Assembly (NCBI GenBank): GCA_026417135.1
Contig: JAOADV010000003.1
Span: 52,255 to 116,254, forward strand
Direction: 5' to 3'
Length of the DNA stretch: 64,000 bases
DNA from: Ignavibacteria bacterium
Lineage (GTDB): Bacteria; Bacteroidota; Ignavibacteria; Kapaibacteriales; UBA2268
Shown: positions 26,746 through 36,833 of the stretch, piece by piece
Layout: every line of letters starts with the position of its first letter
How positions within the stretch are numbered: position 1 is the stretch's first letter
Notes under the pieces: generated by a model
Told to the model about the DNA's origin: nothing
The model's database searches: none
The model's input: only the letters and a program-made list of their open reading frames with translations
Program-made: the position numbers and the translations under genes

Positions 26746-28404
26746 TTGAAACCAACTATTACAACCACTGTAACAGTAACCCAAACTTTAACTCCGCAAC
26801 AGATACAATATCTGAAACTTCTTCAAATGCCTCTTCAGCAACTTGAACAACAAGTTTCCGAAGAGATAGAAGAAAACCCATTTTTAGAAATCTCTGATTC
26901 TGCTGATGATTCAGAATTAGAAGGAATTGATATAGAATTACCCCCAACAACATCCTCCGTTGATAATATTGCAATCGACTCAATAGAAAATTTATCTACC
27001 GAGACTATTCATCAAAATATTCCTGAAAGTCGAGATCCATTCGAATTTTACAGAAGAATATGGGAAGAGGATGAAATTGCTTCTCGAAAATTTACTCAAG
27101 AAATCCTAACTGACGACGAAGAATCTGAACCATATCCAATCAAACAAACTAGCTCATTTATTCAAGAAATGTTACAGCAATTTAGATTATTGCACCTAAA
27201 GTTCGAAGAACAAATCTTAGGCGAACAAATATTAGGAAATGTCGATAGCGATGGATATCTTCGCGTACCACTGGAAGAAATTGTCGACGATACTAATGCA
27301 ATTATTTCTGAATTAATCAATGAAAGCAAAACCCCAAAAAACAGCACACTAAACAATAAAAACCCCGCAGTAAACTACACAATTTCCGAGGAAATCAAAA
27401 GGAGGGTCGATGAGATACTCAATCAAAATAGCACTACAAACGATAACAATAAACTTTCTTATGTAACCATAGATGATGCCGAAAGAATATTAAAGATTAT
27501 TCAACAATTGGACCCACCCGGAGTTGCTTCGCGCAATCTGCAGGAGTGCCTTCTTGCACAAACTCTTGCATACTCAAATGACTCACCGGGTCGCGAGCAA
27601 GCTTTGAAAATACTAACCGAAGCTTACGAACCATTTACTAAAAAACATTTTCAAATTCTACAAAAACAATTCGGAATGACCCCAGAGGAAATTAAGAAAG
27701 GAATTGATTTCATTAAAAAATTAAATCCAAAACCGGGAGTTGACGATACTCAATCGGAACAAATAAGTGTAATTCCAGATTTCACAATCGAAAGAGATTT
27801 TGAAACTAATGAACTTTTAATCTCATTAAATGAATCGACTATCCCCCCACTCCGTATTAACAAAACTTACGAAAAGATGCGCAAAGATGTCGAACTAACC
27901 AAAAGAGATAAAGAAGCACGCGAATGGCTACGCACCAAATACGACCAAGCAAAATTTCTTATTCAAGCTCTTTCTCAAAGGAAAGCAACAATGTTAAAAG
28001 TAATGACTGCTATCGCAGGGAGGCAAAAAGATTTCTTTGAAAAAGGACCATCTGCCTTAAAACCAATGATTTACAAGGATATTTCAGACGACACGGGTCT
28101 CGATGTTGCAACAGTTTGCAGAATCGTCAACAACAAATATGTACAAACTGAATATGGAACATTCGAGTTGAAATATTTTTTTAGTGAAGCCTTGCCAACT
28201 GACAACGGCGAAGAAGTTTCGACAAAAGTTATTAAACAAATTATCAAAGAAATGATTGATTCTGAACCAAAAGATGAGCCTTTCAGCGACGAAAAAATTT
28301 CCCTCGAGCTTAAAAAGCGAGGTTATAACGTAGCACGAAGAACAGTAGCAAAGTATCGTGAGCAAATGAAAATTCCAGTTGCCCGTCTACGCAAGGAACT
28401 ATGA
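26746..28404 (+). CDS. rpoN: RNA polymerase sigma-54 factor RpoN
   Basis: A 552-residue sigma-54. The N-terminal region I is Gln/Leu-rich (LTPQQIQYLKLLQMPLQQLEQQV), as needed for activator response. It is followed by an acidic region II, the core-binding domain with LDPPGVASRNLQECLL, and the C-terminal RpoN box ARRTVAKYRE near residue 535 that recognises the -24 element. Start is TTG 26746 with an excellent GGAGG 6 bases upstream. Sigma-54 often drives flagellar genes, and an export-gate operon lies at 46557-51611, but I found no -24/-12 site there. The acidic linker between regions I and III is rather long. Confidence 0.96.
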   Translation: MKPTITTTVTVTQTLTPQQIQYLKLLQMPLQQLEQQVSEEIEENPFLEISDSADDSELEGIDIELPPTTSSVDNIAIDSIENLSTETIHQNIPESRDPFEFYRRIWEEDEIASRKFTQEILTDDEESEPYPIKQTSSFIQEMLQQFRLLHLKFEEQILGEQILGNVDSDGYLRVPLEEIVDDTNAIISELINESKTPKNSTLNNKNPAVNYTISEEIKRRVDEILNQNSTTNDNNKLSYVTIDDAERILKIIQQLDPPGVASRNLQECLLAQTLAYSNDSPGREQALKILTEAYEPFTKKHFQILQKQFGMTPEEIKKGIDFIKKLNPKPGVDDTQSEQISVIPDFTIERDFETNELLISLNESTIPPLRINKTYEKMRKDVELTKRDKEAREWLRTKYDQAKFLIQALSQRKATMLKVMTAIAGRQKDFFEKGPSALKPMIYKDISDDTGLDVATVCRIVNNKYVQTEYGTFELKYFFSEALPTDNGEEVSTKVIKQIIKEMIDSEPKDEPFSDEKISLELKKRGYNVARRTVAKYREQMKIPVARLRKEL

Positions 28405-28494
28405 ATTCGCATTACAATTTTTCGACCATTTGTCTCTTTTTCCAAGTTTTACTGCTGAAACCATAACTGTGCATTAGTTTTAAAATACTATTTT

Positions 28495-29526
28495 ATGCAA
28501 GCAAAGACAATTGAGCTCCCAAAGGAAAAAAGAAAATCGATATTCGACCCAAACACCCCCACTTTCGCTGCACGCATATCTTTAATTGTTTCTTTTCTTA
28601 TTGCATTAATCACTTTTTCTTTGGGATGGGTAGAAGGTTCTCTTTTCTATAAAACAAATGGATTAGTTGCTCTAACGGACGTCATTAATTCAGCTATTTT
28701 GCTAACAGCCGTTGCACATAGTGAACGAACCCCCGATAACCTTTTCAATTATGGTTACGGCAAATACGAAAGCCTTGGAATTTTTGTTAGCTCAACACTC
28801 ATCACACTTATTACAATTTATACCGTTTACGAAGCTATTCAATCCTTTGGGGAATTTAAGCCTATTGGAAATTTTAGCTACCTTATTCTATTTTCTCTTT
28901 TCTCATCTTTTGTTATGTTTAGAATACACAAGTTATTAATGAAATTTTACAAAAGATTCCAACTTTCTATTCTTCGATATGATGCTGAACTTTGGAAAAT
29001 CGATTCATTCATAGAATTAGGGGTATTAGTAAATTTAACTTTATGTTTCATTCTGAATTCCTTAGGTTACACTTTCGAGGCAAGAATATTCGATTTAACT
29101 GGAGCTATCCTTTTCGTTGTTTTTGCGATGAGAATTCCAATCAAATTTGGTAAGAAATCTATTGAACAACTCTTAGATAGAACTTTGCCCGAGGAATTCC
29201 ACTACAATATACTTTCTGTTATAGCCGAAAATTTTCGCTCCATATGCGAATTCAAAAATGTTTACGCAAGACAATCTGGAAAGGACATATTTGTCGAAAT
29301 CGACATTGTCTTACCTTATGATATGACTCTCGAACAAGCCTACGAAATAGAAAAAAATATCGTCAGCAAGATAAAATCTCTTTACCCTTCTTCTCTACCG
29401 CGAATTTATGTTACTCCTTGCAAAAAAGATTGTATCCACGAAAATACAAATACTTGCCCAGCTTGGAGATGGTCTGTTCAACTTAAAAAAAGTACCGAGA
29501 ATGCAAAAGGAACGAGCATCGAATAA
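28495..29526 (+). CDS. Cation diffusion facilitator (CDF) family transporter, atypical site
   Basis: A 343-residue CDF transporter with six membrane helices (about residues 26-215) and a cytoplasmic ferredoxin-like C-terminal domain, then a short cysteine/histidine-rich tail ([13 protein letters not shown]). The [10 protein letters not shown] loop is the family's HGK signature. Compared with YiiP, two transport-site aspartates are kept (Asp62 and Asp170) but the partners are replaced (Val58 for Asp45, Leu166 for His153). Metal selectivity or activity may therefore differ from zinc/iron exporters. It overlaps ruvB by 26 bases. Confidence 0.85.
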   Translation: MQAKTIELPKEKRKSIFDPNTPTFAARISLIVSFLIALITFSLGWVEGSLFYKTNGLVALTDVINSAILLTAVAHSERTPDNLFNYGYGKYESLGIFVSSTLITLITIYTVYEAIQSFGEFKPIGNFSYLILFSLFSSFVMFRIHKLLMKFYKRFQLSILRYDAELWKIDSFIELGVLVNLTLCFILNSLGYTFEARIFDLTGAILFVVFAMRIPIKFGKKSIEQLLDRTLPEEFHYNILSVIAENFRSICEFKNVYARQSGKDIFVEIDIVLPYDMTLEQAYEIEKNIVSKIKSLYPSSLPRIYVTPCKKDCIHENTNTCPAWRWSVQLKKSTENAKGTSIE

Positions 29527-30538
29527 TGTTTTGTCGCCAACACACAAGGAAGTCGAATTTGAAGCTACTCTCCGCCCAAAGTACTTCGTAGAATTCATTG
29601 GTCAGAAGAAAATCGTCGAAAATCTGAAAATTTTTATTCAAGCAGCAAAAGAGCGCGGAGAACCACTGGACCACATTTTGTTTACAGGACCTCCGGGATT
29701 AGGTAAAACCACTCTTGCATTATTAGTTTCCAACGAATTAGGGACAAAAATCAGAGTTACATCTGGCCCTATAATCGAAAAACCAGGCGATTTAGCTGGA
29801 ATATTAACAAATATGAACGACTGCGAAATACTTTTCATCGACGAAATTCATCGACTAAGTCCATTAGTCGAAGAATATTTGTATTCAGCAATGGAAGAAT
29901 TTCGCTTAGATATAGTTTTGGATACAGGTCCTTCGGCAAGAACAATACAAATAAATCTGCCTAAATTTACTTTAATCGGAGCAACAACGCGTGCAGGCTT
30001 GTTAACTGCTCCTTTGCGTTCACGCTTTGGAATATTCAATAGACTCGATTATTACCCACCAGAAGATTTGCAGCTAATCGTAAAGAGGTCCGCACAAATC
30101 TTAAATGTGAAAATCGACGACGAATCATCCTTCGAAATTGCTCGGCGTTCTCGCGGAACACCTCGTATTGCAAATCGTCTTTTGAAAAGAACAAGAGATT
30201 TTGCCCAAGTCTTGTCGGATGGAACAATTACTTTACCAATAGTGCTTAATGCACTCGAAGCATTGGAAGTAGACGAATTTGGGCTTGACGAGATGGATAA
30301 AAGAATTCTACTCACAATTTTGGAAAAATTCGACGGTGGTCCCGTTGGTATTAATACAATTTCCATTTCTGTAAGCGAAGACCCCGGCACAATAGAAGAA
30401 GTTTACGAGCCATTTCTCATTCAAAGTGGCTTTATACAACGTACCCCTCGTGGTCGTGTTGCAACTCAATTCTGCTATAAGTATTTCAAAATGACGCCAC
30501 CAAAATCAAATCTTGAACTATTCAGAGATGAAAACTAA
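29501..30538 (+). CDS. ruvB: Holliday junction branch migration helicase RuvB
   Basis: A 345-residue AAA+ motor. Walker A is GPPGLGKTT, Walker B is FIDEIHRL, sensor 1 is IGATTRAG and the arginine finger region is PLRSRFG; a winged-helix domain follows (about 270-330). ATG 29501 is chosen because the N-terminus (about 20 residues before the [13 protein letters not shown] segment) has normal RuvB length. An upstream start would read deeply into the CDF gene. ruvX is also in the window on the minus strand; ruvA and ruvC are not seen. Confidence 0.96.
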   Translation: MQKERASNNVLSPTHKEVEFEATLRPKYFVEFIGQKKIVENLKIFIQAAKERGEPLDHILFTGPPGLGKTTLALLVSNELGTKIRVTSGPIIEKPGDLAGILTNMNDCEILFIDEIHRLSPLVEEYLYSAMEEFRLDIVLDTGPSARTIQINLPKFTLIGATTRAGLLTAPLRSRFGIFNRLDYYPPEDLQLIVKRSAQILNVKIDDESSFEIARRSRGTPRIANRLLKRTRDFAQVLSDGTITLPIVLNALEALEVDEFGLDEMDKRILLTILEKFDGGPVGINTISISVSEDPGTIEEVYEPFLIQSGFIQRTPRGRVATQFCYKYFKMTPPKSNLELFRDEN

Positions 30539-30668
30539 ACCAATTTATAAGCAATAACTGAAATAAAAAGGAATTTTCACAAGCCAACTGAATATGTATT
30601 GAACAATGGATTATCCTCTAAAATTATATTAAATTTTGTTCTAAATATGTTAACAACAAAACAAGAAT

Positions 30669-31676
30669 ATGACCAAGAATTTTTCACATAAAGCGATAAA
30701 TTTTGTTTGGATTTCATTACTTGTTGCGATAGTTACTTTTCCACGTTTCAATCGACAAGATTTATTCATCGAACAGTACACTTCTGGGGAAATCGGAGGC
30801 GACCAAGTCCATTATTACAAACTGGTCGAAGTGTTCAAAGAAAAAAAATCACTCGACCAAGTAAAACCACCTTATAATTCCCGAATTTTGCCAAGCTTGC
30901 TTGCTTCATTTTTGCCTTTCTCACCCGGAATTTCCTTGAACTTAATCAACCTATTGTGCTTGTTAGTTGGCTTTTGTTTTTCATACAAAACTTTAATCGA
31001 TTTAAACCTTGTAAACTTTAATCCTATTTTGATATCGGCTGTCCATATTGTTTCTTTTCCGGTTTTCTATTATGGAACCATTGGCTTCATCGACTCCATA
31101 CTTATTGCTTTCTATATGGTTGGAATTTATTTCCTTATCAACAAAAAAATATCGAGCTTGGCAATATTAATTTTCTTTGGAGTTTTCGTCAAGGAAACGA
31201 TTTTTATTTTGGTAATTGTATCTGTCTTATATCTCTTCATTTCTGAAAAGTCTTACAAAAAAATTCTTTTTATAATAGCATCATATTTAATTGGTTTCGT
31301 TTTATTGAAAATAATATTATTCTACAACACAAAATCGAGTTATCTCTGGTTGCCAAGTTTGGAGGTTCTTTATCAAAACATATTTCGAATCCGAACATAC
31401 TTGACTTTTCTGCTGAGTTCTATTCCTATCTTTATTTTGCTTTTCATAGCAAAGAAATTCATTGCACAACTCAAAACCAGCAAACTATCAAATTTAGATA
31501 CCAACGACAAAGCAATTATTTTTTCAATGACAGCAGGAATAATAATTTCTTACTCAATTTTTATATACTCTTTATTTTCCGCATATACAGATGGGCGATT
31601 TATTTGGCTATCATATCCCTTTTCAACAATTCTTATGGGTTTAATTGCAAACAAATTAACTTTAGCAAAGACTTAA
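30669..31676 (+). CDS. Polytopic membrane protein, possible GT-C glycosyltransferase
   Basis: A 335-residue protein with roughly nine hydrophobic helices. After the first helix comes an acidic GGDQVHYYKLVE loop and PPYNSRILPSLLA, resembling the first periplasmic loop of GT-C polyprenyl-phosphate-dependent glycosyltransferases where the catalytic Asp lies. No family match is certain. The gene stands alone between ruvB and a convergent minus-strand cluster. Hydrophobic bias makes the codon pattern T-rich. Confidence 0.55.
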   Translation: MTKNFSHKAINFVWISLLVAIVTFPRFNRQDLFIEQYTSGEIGGDQVHYYKLVEVFKEKKSLDQVKPPYNSRILPSLLASFLPFSPGISLNLINLLCLLVGFCFSYKTLIDLNLVNFNPILISAVHIVSFPVFYYGTIGFIDSILIAFYMVGIYFLINKKISSLAILIFFGVFVKETIFILVIVSVLYLFISEKSYKKILFIIASYLIGFVLLKIILFYNTKSSYLWLPSLEVLYQNIFRIRTYLTFLLSSIPIFILLFIAKKFIAQLKTSKLSNLDTNDKAIIFSMTAGIIISYSIFIYSLFSAYTDGRFIWLSYPFSTILMGLIANKLTLAKT

Positions 31677-31828
31677 TAAGAAACAGCACTTCAGAAAAGT
31701 TAGACTAAAAGTTTGAAAAAGGAAAAGAAAAAAAATAAAAAATATTTTAATCCTCGGGACTGAAAAATCAGAAATATGGAAATATATAAATTAATATAAT
31801 AAAATCTTAATGGTCTTTGGTAAAAAAA

Positions 31829-32605
31829 TTAGAACAATTCCATTTTCCTATTGGTACCACCATCGGGGTTCGTTTTTCTGCTTATTCCAAGATAGTCCAT
31901 AACTTTAAAAGCATTTGTTATTGAATGCCCATATACGCCATTATTAAAAATAATAAACGCAATACGAATTCTGTTTTCAATTGACTTGATAAAATCGACT
32001 ATTTCGCTCAATTCATTATCAGAATAAGCAGATTTATGAAGAGAAAGTCTACCGTGTAGTCGGTAATACAGTACATCATTAGTTGCAAAGTGCGGAAGTT
32101 TAAATCGGGGTGAATCGGGGTTAACGTAACAACATTTGTGTTCAATCAATAAATTTATTACTTCATTTGCATATGCAAAATTGTTGCGAAATTCAACGGC
32201 GACTTCTACTTTCTCCCGGAGAAAATCAAGAGTTTCTTCAAAAACTTTTAGACTTGAATCGAATGAAGGAGGAAGTTGGAGCAAAACAATGCCCAGCTTA
32301 CTTTTCAATGGCATAATGTTATAAAGAAATTCCTCTATTTCTTTCTTTACATTAATAAGTTTCTTTATATGAGTAATTTCTTTTGGTACTTTGACAATAA
32401 ATAGAAACTCGTCGGGAACAGATTTAACCCAGTTTTTATATGTACTTTCTTTAAACAATCGATAAAAGGTAGAATTCACCTCCACACAATTAAGGAACTG
32501 GCTATAATAATTAAGCCATTTATTTTGAGGAAGACCATTAGGATATAATTTACCAACCCAATTGTGAAAAGACCAACCCGATGTTCCAACATAAAATTTC
32601 GCCAT
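31829..32605 (-). CDS. DUF72 family protein
   Basis: A 258-residue DUF72 (YecE-like) protein. The N-terminus KFYVGTSGWSFHNW and the segments NCVEVNSTFYRL, LLQLPPSF and VAVEFRNNFAY, and a late FNNGVYGHSITNA are family hallmarks of a TIM-barrel-like fold, with no settled activity. ATG 32605 is chosen because family members begin almost exactly here, and it gives a 4-base gap to the upstream gene. A frame extending to 32752 would overlap the end of that gene. Confidence 0.88.
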   Translation of the reverse strand: MAKFYVGTSGWSFHNWVGKLYPNGLPQNKWLNYYSQFLNCVEVNSTFYRLFKESTYKNWVKSVPDEFLFIVKVPKEITHIKKLINVKKEIEEFLYNIMPLKSKLGIVLLQLPPSFDSSLKVFEETLDFLREKVEVAVEFRNNFAYANEVINLLIEHKCCYVNPDSPRFKLPHFATNDVLYYRLHGRLSLHKSAYSDNELSEIVDFIKSIENRIRIAFIIFNNGVYGHSITNAFKVMDYLGISRKTNPDGGTNRKMELF

Positions 32606-32609
32606 AACA

Positions 32610-35600
32610 TCAAAAGAGTGGGATAAATACAATCCTTCGACTATACATATTTGAAAAAATGAGTAGGACTTCGCTCCTTTTTTTATTGAAAATTCTCTCT
32701 GGATAAATATAGTTATCCCCTTCGTATGCTTGATACTCAAACCTTTCAACAAAGTTACCTAATAAATCATACTGCTCGATTAATATTGTTTGATTTGAAT
32801 TGGAATTCAAAACTATTTCAACCCCGGTTTCTTTATACAGCAACGAGACAATTTTAAATGTTGGAAGGAATTCCAATTTTAAACTCCCCAAAGGGGGACA
32901 AATTGGAAATACTTTCAAAAGACCATTAATCAAATTACAATTTATCTCTTTTGGTGGATACCAATTAGGTTCAGTAATATTTAAAATAGTTGAGTCGGGA
33001 TAAGAATAAAGAACTTTACCAAAGATGGAAATAAACTTGCCATTTTGGATAAATTTTTCGATTTCGGTTCCAGCAAGTTCAAAATGAATTTTCCCAAAAT
33101 CCTTTTTAAATGAAATTTTCTTGCCATCGAGCCTACATTCATAAGGACTAAAAAGCCATTTATCGAATTCTACTGAAATCACAAAACTATCTAAATTCAA
33201 TCTGGGCGAAGGTGTTATATTTTCTAATTTAACTTCTATCTCATCATTTGGTTTGGCAAAATAACGCCCTATCTTAAAGGTTAAATTGTATTCTTCCTTC
33301 GGTATAGAATATTGAATCACAATACATCTCGAATACTCACATTCGGTTAAAATTTTAAAGCAAATAGTATCGGAAAATTCGCCAGTTTGCTTTGCTTGCA
33401 CAAGGAAGTCAAATGTCTTGCTTTGCCCTACTTTAACATCTTCATCAAAATTTGCGTTGAAAGCAATATTCACTGATACATTTTGACGAAAGAGGATTAC
33501 CCTAAAATCTTTTGTCCATTTATTTATTATTGTAACTTGTCCAGATTTACTTTCATTTTTCCACAAAGTCCCCAAATTAATAATCGAGGGATTCACAACG
33601 AAATCTGGGGCAACAACTATACCCGACACGACGATTGTATCGAACTGCAAGCAATTTCGAAAACCAACAATCAAGGTATCGATGTAAATTCCTTCATACA
33701 ATGGGGGTGTAAAGGAAATATAAAATTCGACGCTGTCGTTCGGTCCAATACTAAACCTTGTTAAATGAAGTTTAAAAAAAGTGTTACTAAAAGGTTTGCG
33801 AAGGAAAATACTATCTGAATAATTGCCCAAGTTAAAGATTTTATTTTGAAAATTATTTGGGTTTACGCAATATTCAAATTCCCCGAAAGAGTATCTATTA
33901 ACCTCGGTTTTTAAACGAGAGAAACCATAGAACCCAAAAACTTTACATATTACATTTCGAGTTGTATCCTCGAATTCAAAAACAACAAGTGCAGTATCTT
34001 CTCCTATTTGGTTGGGAAAATAAGAAACATCAATAATCAATGAATCGTAACTATTGATAATAAAAGGAAAGTTGGGCAAACCTTTCAAAAGAAAATTATT
34101 TGAGCTTTGAATTAGTTTTACATTTTTTATTGTATCTTGAAACTCTGTTCTATTACTTAATACCACAGTCCTTGCTTTTTTAGTAGGTGTGCAAAATATT
34201 TTGCCAAAATCAATTACTAAGGGCTCGACGACGATATCTTTATCAACAATTTCAATGAAAATCGGAATTCTGATTAAAGTATCGCAAGTTCCAGATAGAG
34301 AAATTGTTATCGAACCTTTAAATTTGCCCTTGAATTTTCCCTGAAATTGGATGCTGACAATCGTAGAATCTCCGAAAATTACATATTTCTTATCATAAGC
34401 TACACGACTCACAACATCTTGAATACCACTATCGAGCTCGATTTTGATTATTTCCAAAGAATCATCATTCAAATTAAGTAAGTTAATTATTTTGTCAGTC
34501 GTTTGACCCTGGAAGAAACGAAGATTTAAAAAATTCGGATTTACAACAACGGTTTGAACAATTGCTTCACCTATACAAACAACTTTAAATGTATCGTTGC
34601 AATTCAAGGTACTAAAAATTAGGGTATCTACGAATTTCCCAGTTTTTTTTGGGGCAAAACATAAATCAATTCGCAGACTATCGTTTTCCATAATCGAAAA
34701 AGGAAATACTTTCTTAATCGATACAAACCCTTTACTAAAAACTTTTGTAACAACTTCGGAAAGATTTCCAATATTTTTAATTAAGACATTTTTACAAATG
34801 GTATCGCCAAGACAAATTTTTCCAAAATCAATGAAAATTGGTTCGAAAGAAACATTGGAACGAAACTGCCGAATATTAATTCGAATTTGAATAACATTTT
34901 TTTGACCTCTTGCAGAAGTCAAGTCGTTATTTTCAACAAAAAGAATAGTATTTATTTGTCCTGTAAAATTAGAATCAATTTCAATAATCAAGGTATCGGT
35001 TTGGAATGGCAGAATAAAATTTCCTAACAAGCTTCTGCCAGAAGACCATCCAATTAAGTTAATTCTATTTTGTTGTGAACTAAAAGAAAGCTTTCTAAAG
35101 AAAAGAGTATCGTTGCCAAAATTTCGAAAAGGGATTTTAATTTTACCAGTCTTGCAGTAAAAATCAAGATTAATTGCCGAATCAGTTGAAATGATTGGCG
35201 AACGTGAATAAACGCGAATACGAAGCAACTTATCGTGCTCGCAAGGTTCGAATCTCATTCGATAAACAGCCTCGAACCAACCTGTGTCCCTCGGAGTAAC
35301 TTCAAAAGTCAAAAAATTACCACCTGAAGCGTATAAAGTTTTGGGCAGTGGGGTTACTAAACGAAAACCTAACCCACCTCTTTCTAAAGTAACTCGTGAA
35401 ATAACCTCTCCGTTGTTGTCCACCAAAATTTCGCTATTCAGCTGATATGTCAATCCAGCTTTACAATTATCCAACACGATAATACTATCTTTCAGCCTTG
35501 AACTCGAAGATACTCCCTCGCCAAAAAGGTTTATAGAAACTTGGTCTTGAAAAGAAAAGGTAATATTTAAATTTCCCGTTTTAGAACCAGAAGATTGAGG

Positions 35601-36797
35601 AGCAAAAGAAACCACTATGAATATCGAATCGCAAGATTGAATATAAGCAGAAGTCCCAGGAGTAACGATTTGAAAATCGGAAGAACCGCTTAAATTCAAT
35701 CTTATATGAGTATCGTTGAAGTTTATGTTACCAACCCAGATAGTGTCGAACTTTTTTTGCCCTAAACAAACACGACCAAAGTCAACTACCCTTTTACTTA
35801 TTTTCGACATTGGCTTTGCAAGCCTGTAGATTCCTTGCCCTACTACCCACCCACGATTTTCATCAATAAACCACAAGTCGTCGAGATGAGAATTTTCTAT
35901 TCCACAATTAAACTTCGCCCAAGTTTGTCCACCATTAGACGTGTAGTAAACCTCCCGAGAATAACCACAAGCCCAGCCAGTTTGGTTTCCAAGAAGGAAA
36001 GTGCCAAACATAGGAACCCCAGTACGATAGCTACTCCAAGTTGTACCATTATTTGTCGAAAACCGCATACCTCCATCATTTCCACCACCCGTGCAAGAAA
36101 CCCCAGAGTAAGGTACCAGAAAAGAAGAATTAAAATTTGTTATTTCTTCTTGCCAAAGATTAGGACCAACATTCGAAAAAACCTGCCAAGTTCTACCACT
36201 ATCGGAGGTTATCCAAATTTTCCCGCTACTGCTTGCGAACCCCGAGCCATTTGGATAAAGCATAGCATCTGTCAACCCCGAATTATCTTCGTTGCCCAAG
36301 AAAACACTCCAAGAATTGCCCCCATCAGTCGTCAACCAAAAATGCTGACGGCGGTCAGCGCCACAACCATCCCCAACTAAAACTCCATAGCGTTCGTTAA
36401 GAAAATAGCAACCCCAAAAAAAAGTTGTATCCCGGGCACCTACGGGAGTTATATCGAACCAAGTCGCTCCTCCATCTGTTGATTTAAATATTCCATCAAC
36501 ACCAGAGCAATAACCAACACGAAGACTTGGAAAGTGTATACTTTCGAGGTGATATGCATTAGCAATTGTTGAACCTCGCCAAGAGTTTCCTCCATCGGTC
36601 GTATAAGCAACCATACCATTGAAACCGCAAACCCATCCGTAATTTGAATTCGAAGGATGAAAAAAAACATCAAGCCAGTAATTATTTGCATACGGGCTTG
36701 GAATGTTTTGAATTTTTTCCCAACGCTGGGCAAAAGATAGATTTAAGAAAGTTAGAAAGAAAAAAAATATGGTTAAAACTCTATTTAAAGTTTTCAT
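32610..36797 (-). CDS. Giant secreted protein: Ycf48/BNR propeller plus choice-of-anchor-D repeats
   Basis: A 1395-residue secreted protein. A signal peptide (about 1-24, ending SFAQ) is followed by a beta-propeller of Ycf48/BNR type with repeated TDGGNSW, TDGGATW, TSDSGRTW and TSNGGQTW turns (about 30-340). Then come several Ig-like choice-of-anchor-D/ASPM-Hydin domains (about 345-1170), marked by recurring VDFGRVCLG, IDFGKICLG and IDFGKIFC starts. The C-terminus (VLIEQYDLLGNFVERF...) resembles a type IX secretion sorting domain. It is likely exported to or across the outer membrane as a surface protein or adhesin. ATG 36797 gives a normal signal peptide. Confidence 0.82.
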   Translation of the reverse strand: MKTLNRVLTIFFFFLTFLNLSFAQRWEKIQNIPSPYANNYWLDVFFHPSNSNYGWVCGFNGMVAYTTDGGNSWRGSTIANAYHLESIHFPSLRVGYCSGVDGIFKSTDGGATWFDITPVGARDTTFFWGCYFLNERYGVLVGDGCGADRRQHFWLTTDGGNSWSVFLGNEDNSGLTDAMLYPNGSGFASSSGKIWITSDSGRTWQVFSNVGPNLWQEEITNFNSSFLVPYSGVSCTGGGNDGGMRFSTNNGTTWSSYRTGVPMFGTFLLGNQTGWACGYSREVYYTSNGGQTWAKFNCGIENSHLDDLWFIDENRGWVVGQGIYRLAKPMSKISKRVVDFGRVCLGQKKFDTIWVGNINFNDTHIRLNLSGSSDFQIVTPGTSAYIQSCDSIFIVVSFAPQSSGSKTGNLNITFSFQDQVSINLFGEGVSSSSRLKDSIIVLDNCKAGLTYQLNSEILVDNNGEVISRVTLERGGLGFRLVTPLPKTLYASGGNFLTFEVTPRDTGWFEAVYRMRFEPCEHDKLLRIRVYSRSPIISTDSAINLDFYCKTGKIKIPFRNFGNDTLFFRKLSFSSQQNRINLIGWSSGRSLLGNFILPFQTDTLIIEIDSNFTGQINTILFVENNDLTSARGQKNVIQIRINIRQFRSNVSFEPIFIDFGKICLGDTICKNVLIKNIGNLSEVVTKVFSKGFVSIKKVFPFSIMENDSLRIDLCFAPKKTGKFVDTLIFSTLNCNDTFKVVCIGEAIVQTVVVNPNFLNLRFFQGQTTDKIINLLNLNDDSLEIIKIELDSGIQDVVSRVAYDKKYVIFGDSTIVSIQFQGKFKGKFKGSITISLSGTCDTLIRIPIFIEIVDKDIVVEPLVIDFGKIFCTPTKKARTVVLSNRTEFQDTIKNVKLIQSSNNFLLKGLPNFPFIINSYDSLIIDVSYFPNQIGEDTALVVFEFEDTTRNVICKVFGFYGFSRLKTEVNRYSFGEFEYCVNPNNFQNKIFNLGNYSDSIFLRKPFSNTFFKLHLTRFSIGPNDSVEFYISFTPPLYEGIYIDTLIVGFRNCLQFDTIVVSGIVVAPDFVVNPSIINLGTLWKNESKSGQVTIINKWTKDFRVILFRQNVSVNIAFNANFDEDVKVGQSKTFDFLVQAKQTGEFSDTICFKILTECEYSRCIVIQYSIPKEEYNLTFKIGRYFAKPNDEIEVKLENITPSPRLNLDSFVISVEFDKWLFSPYECRLDGKKISFKKDFGKIHFELAGTEIEKFIQNGKFISIFGKVLYSYPDSTILNITEPNWYPPKEINCNLINGLLKVFPICPPLGSLKLEFLPTFKIVSLLYKETGVEIVLNSNSNQTILIEQYDLLGNFVERFEYQAYEGDNYIYPERIFNKKRSEVLLIFSNMYSRRIVFIPLF

Positions 36798-36833
36798 AAT
36801 CGACCATTTTAACATTAGAAATTTAAGAAAAAA

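Noticed and set aside
32606-32752. N-terminal extension of the DUF72 gene
   Set aside because: It would overlap the end of the upstream giant protein gene, while family members begin at the ATG at 32605.
35835-36380. A 181-codon open frame on the plus strand
   Set aside because: It lies entirely antisense to the propeller part of the 1395-residue secreted protein, whose motifs are convincing; the translation is Arg/Pro/Thr/Ile-rich with no domain.
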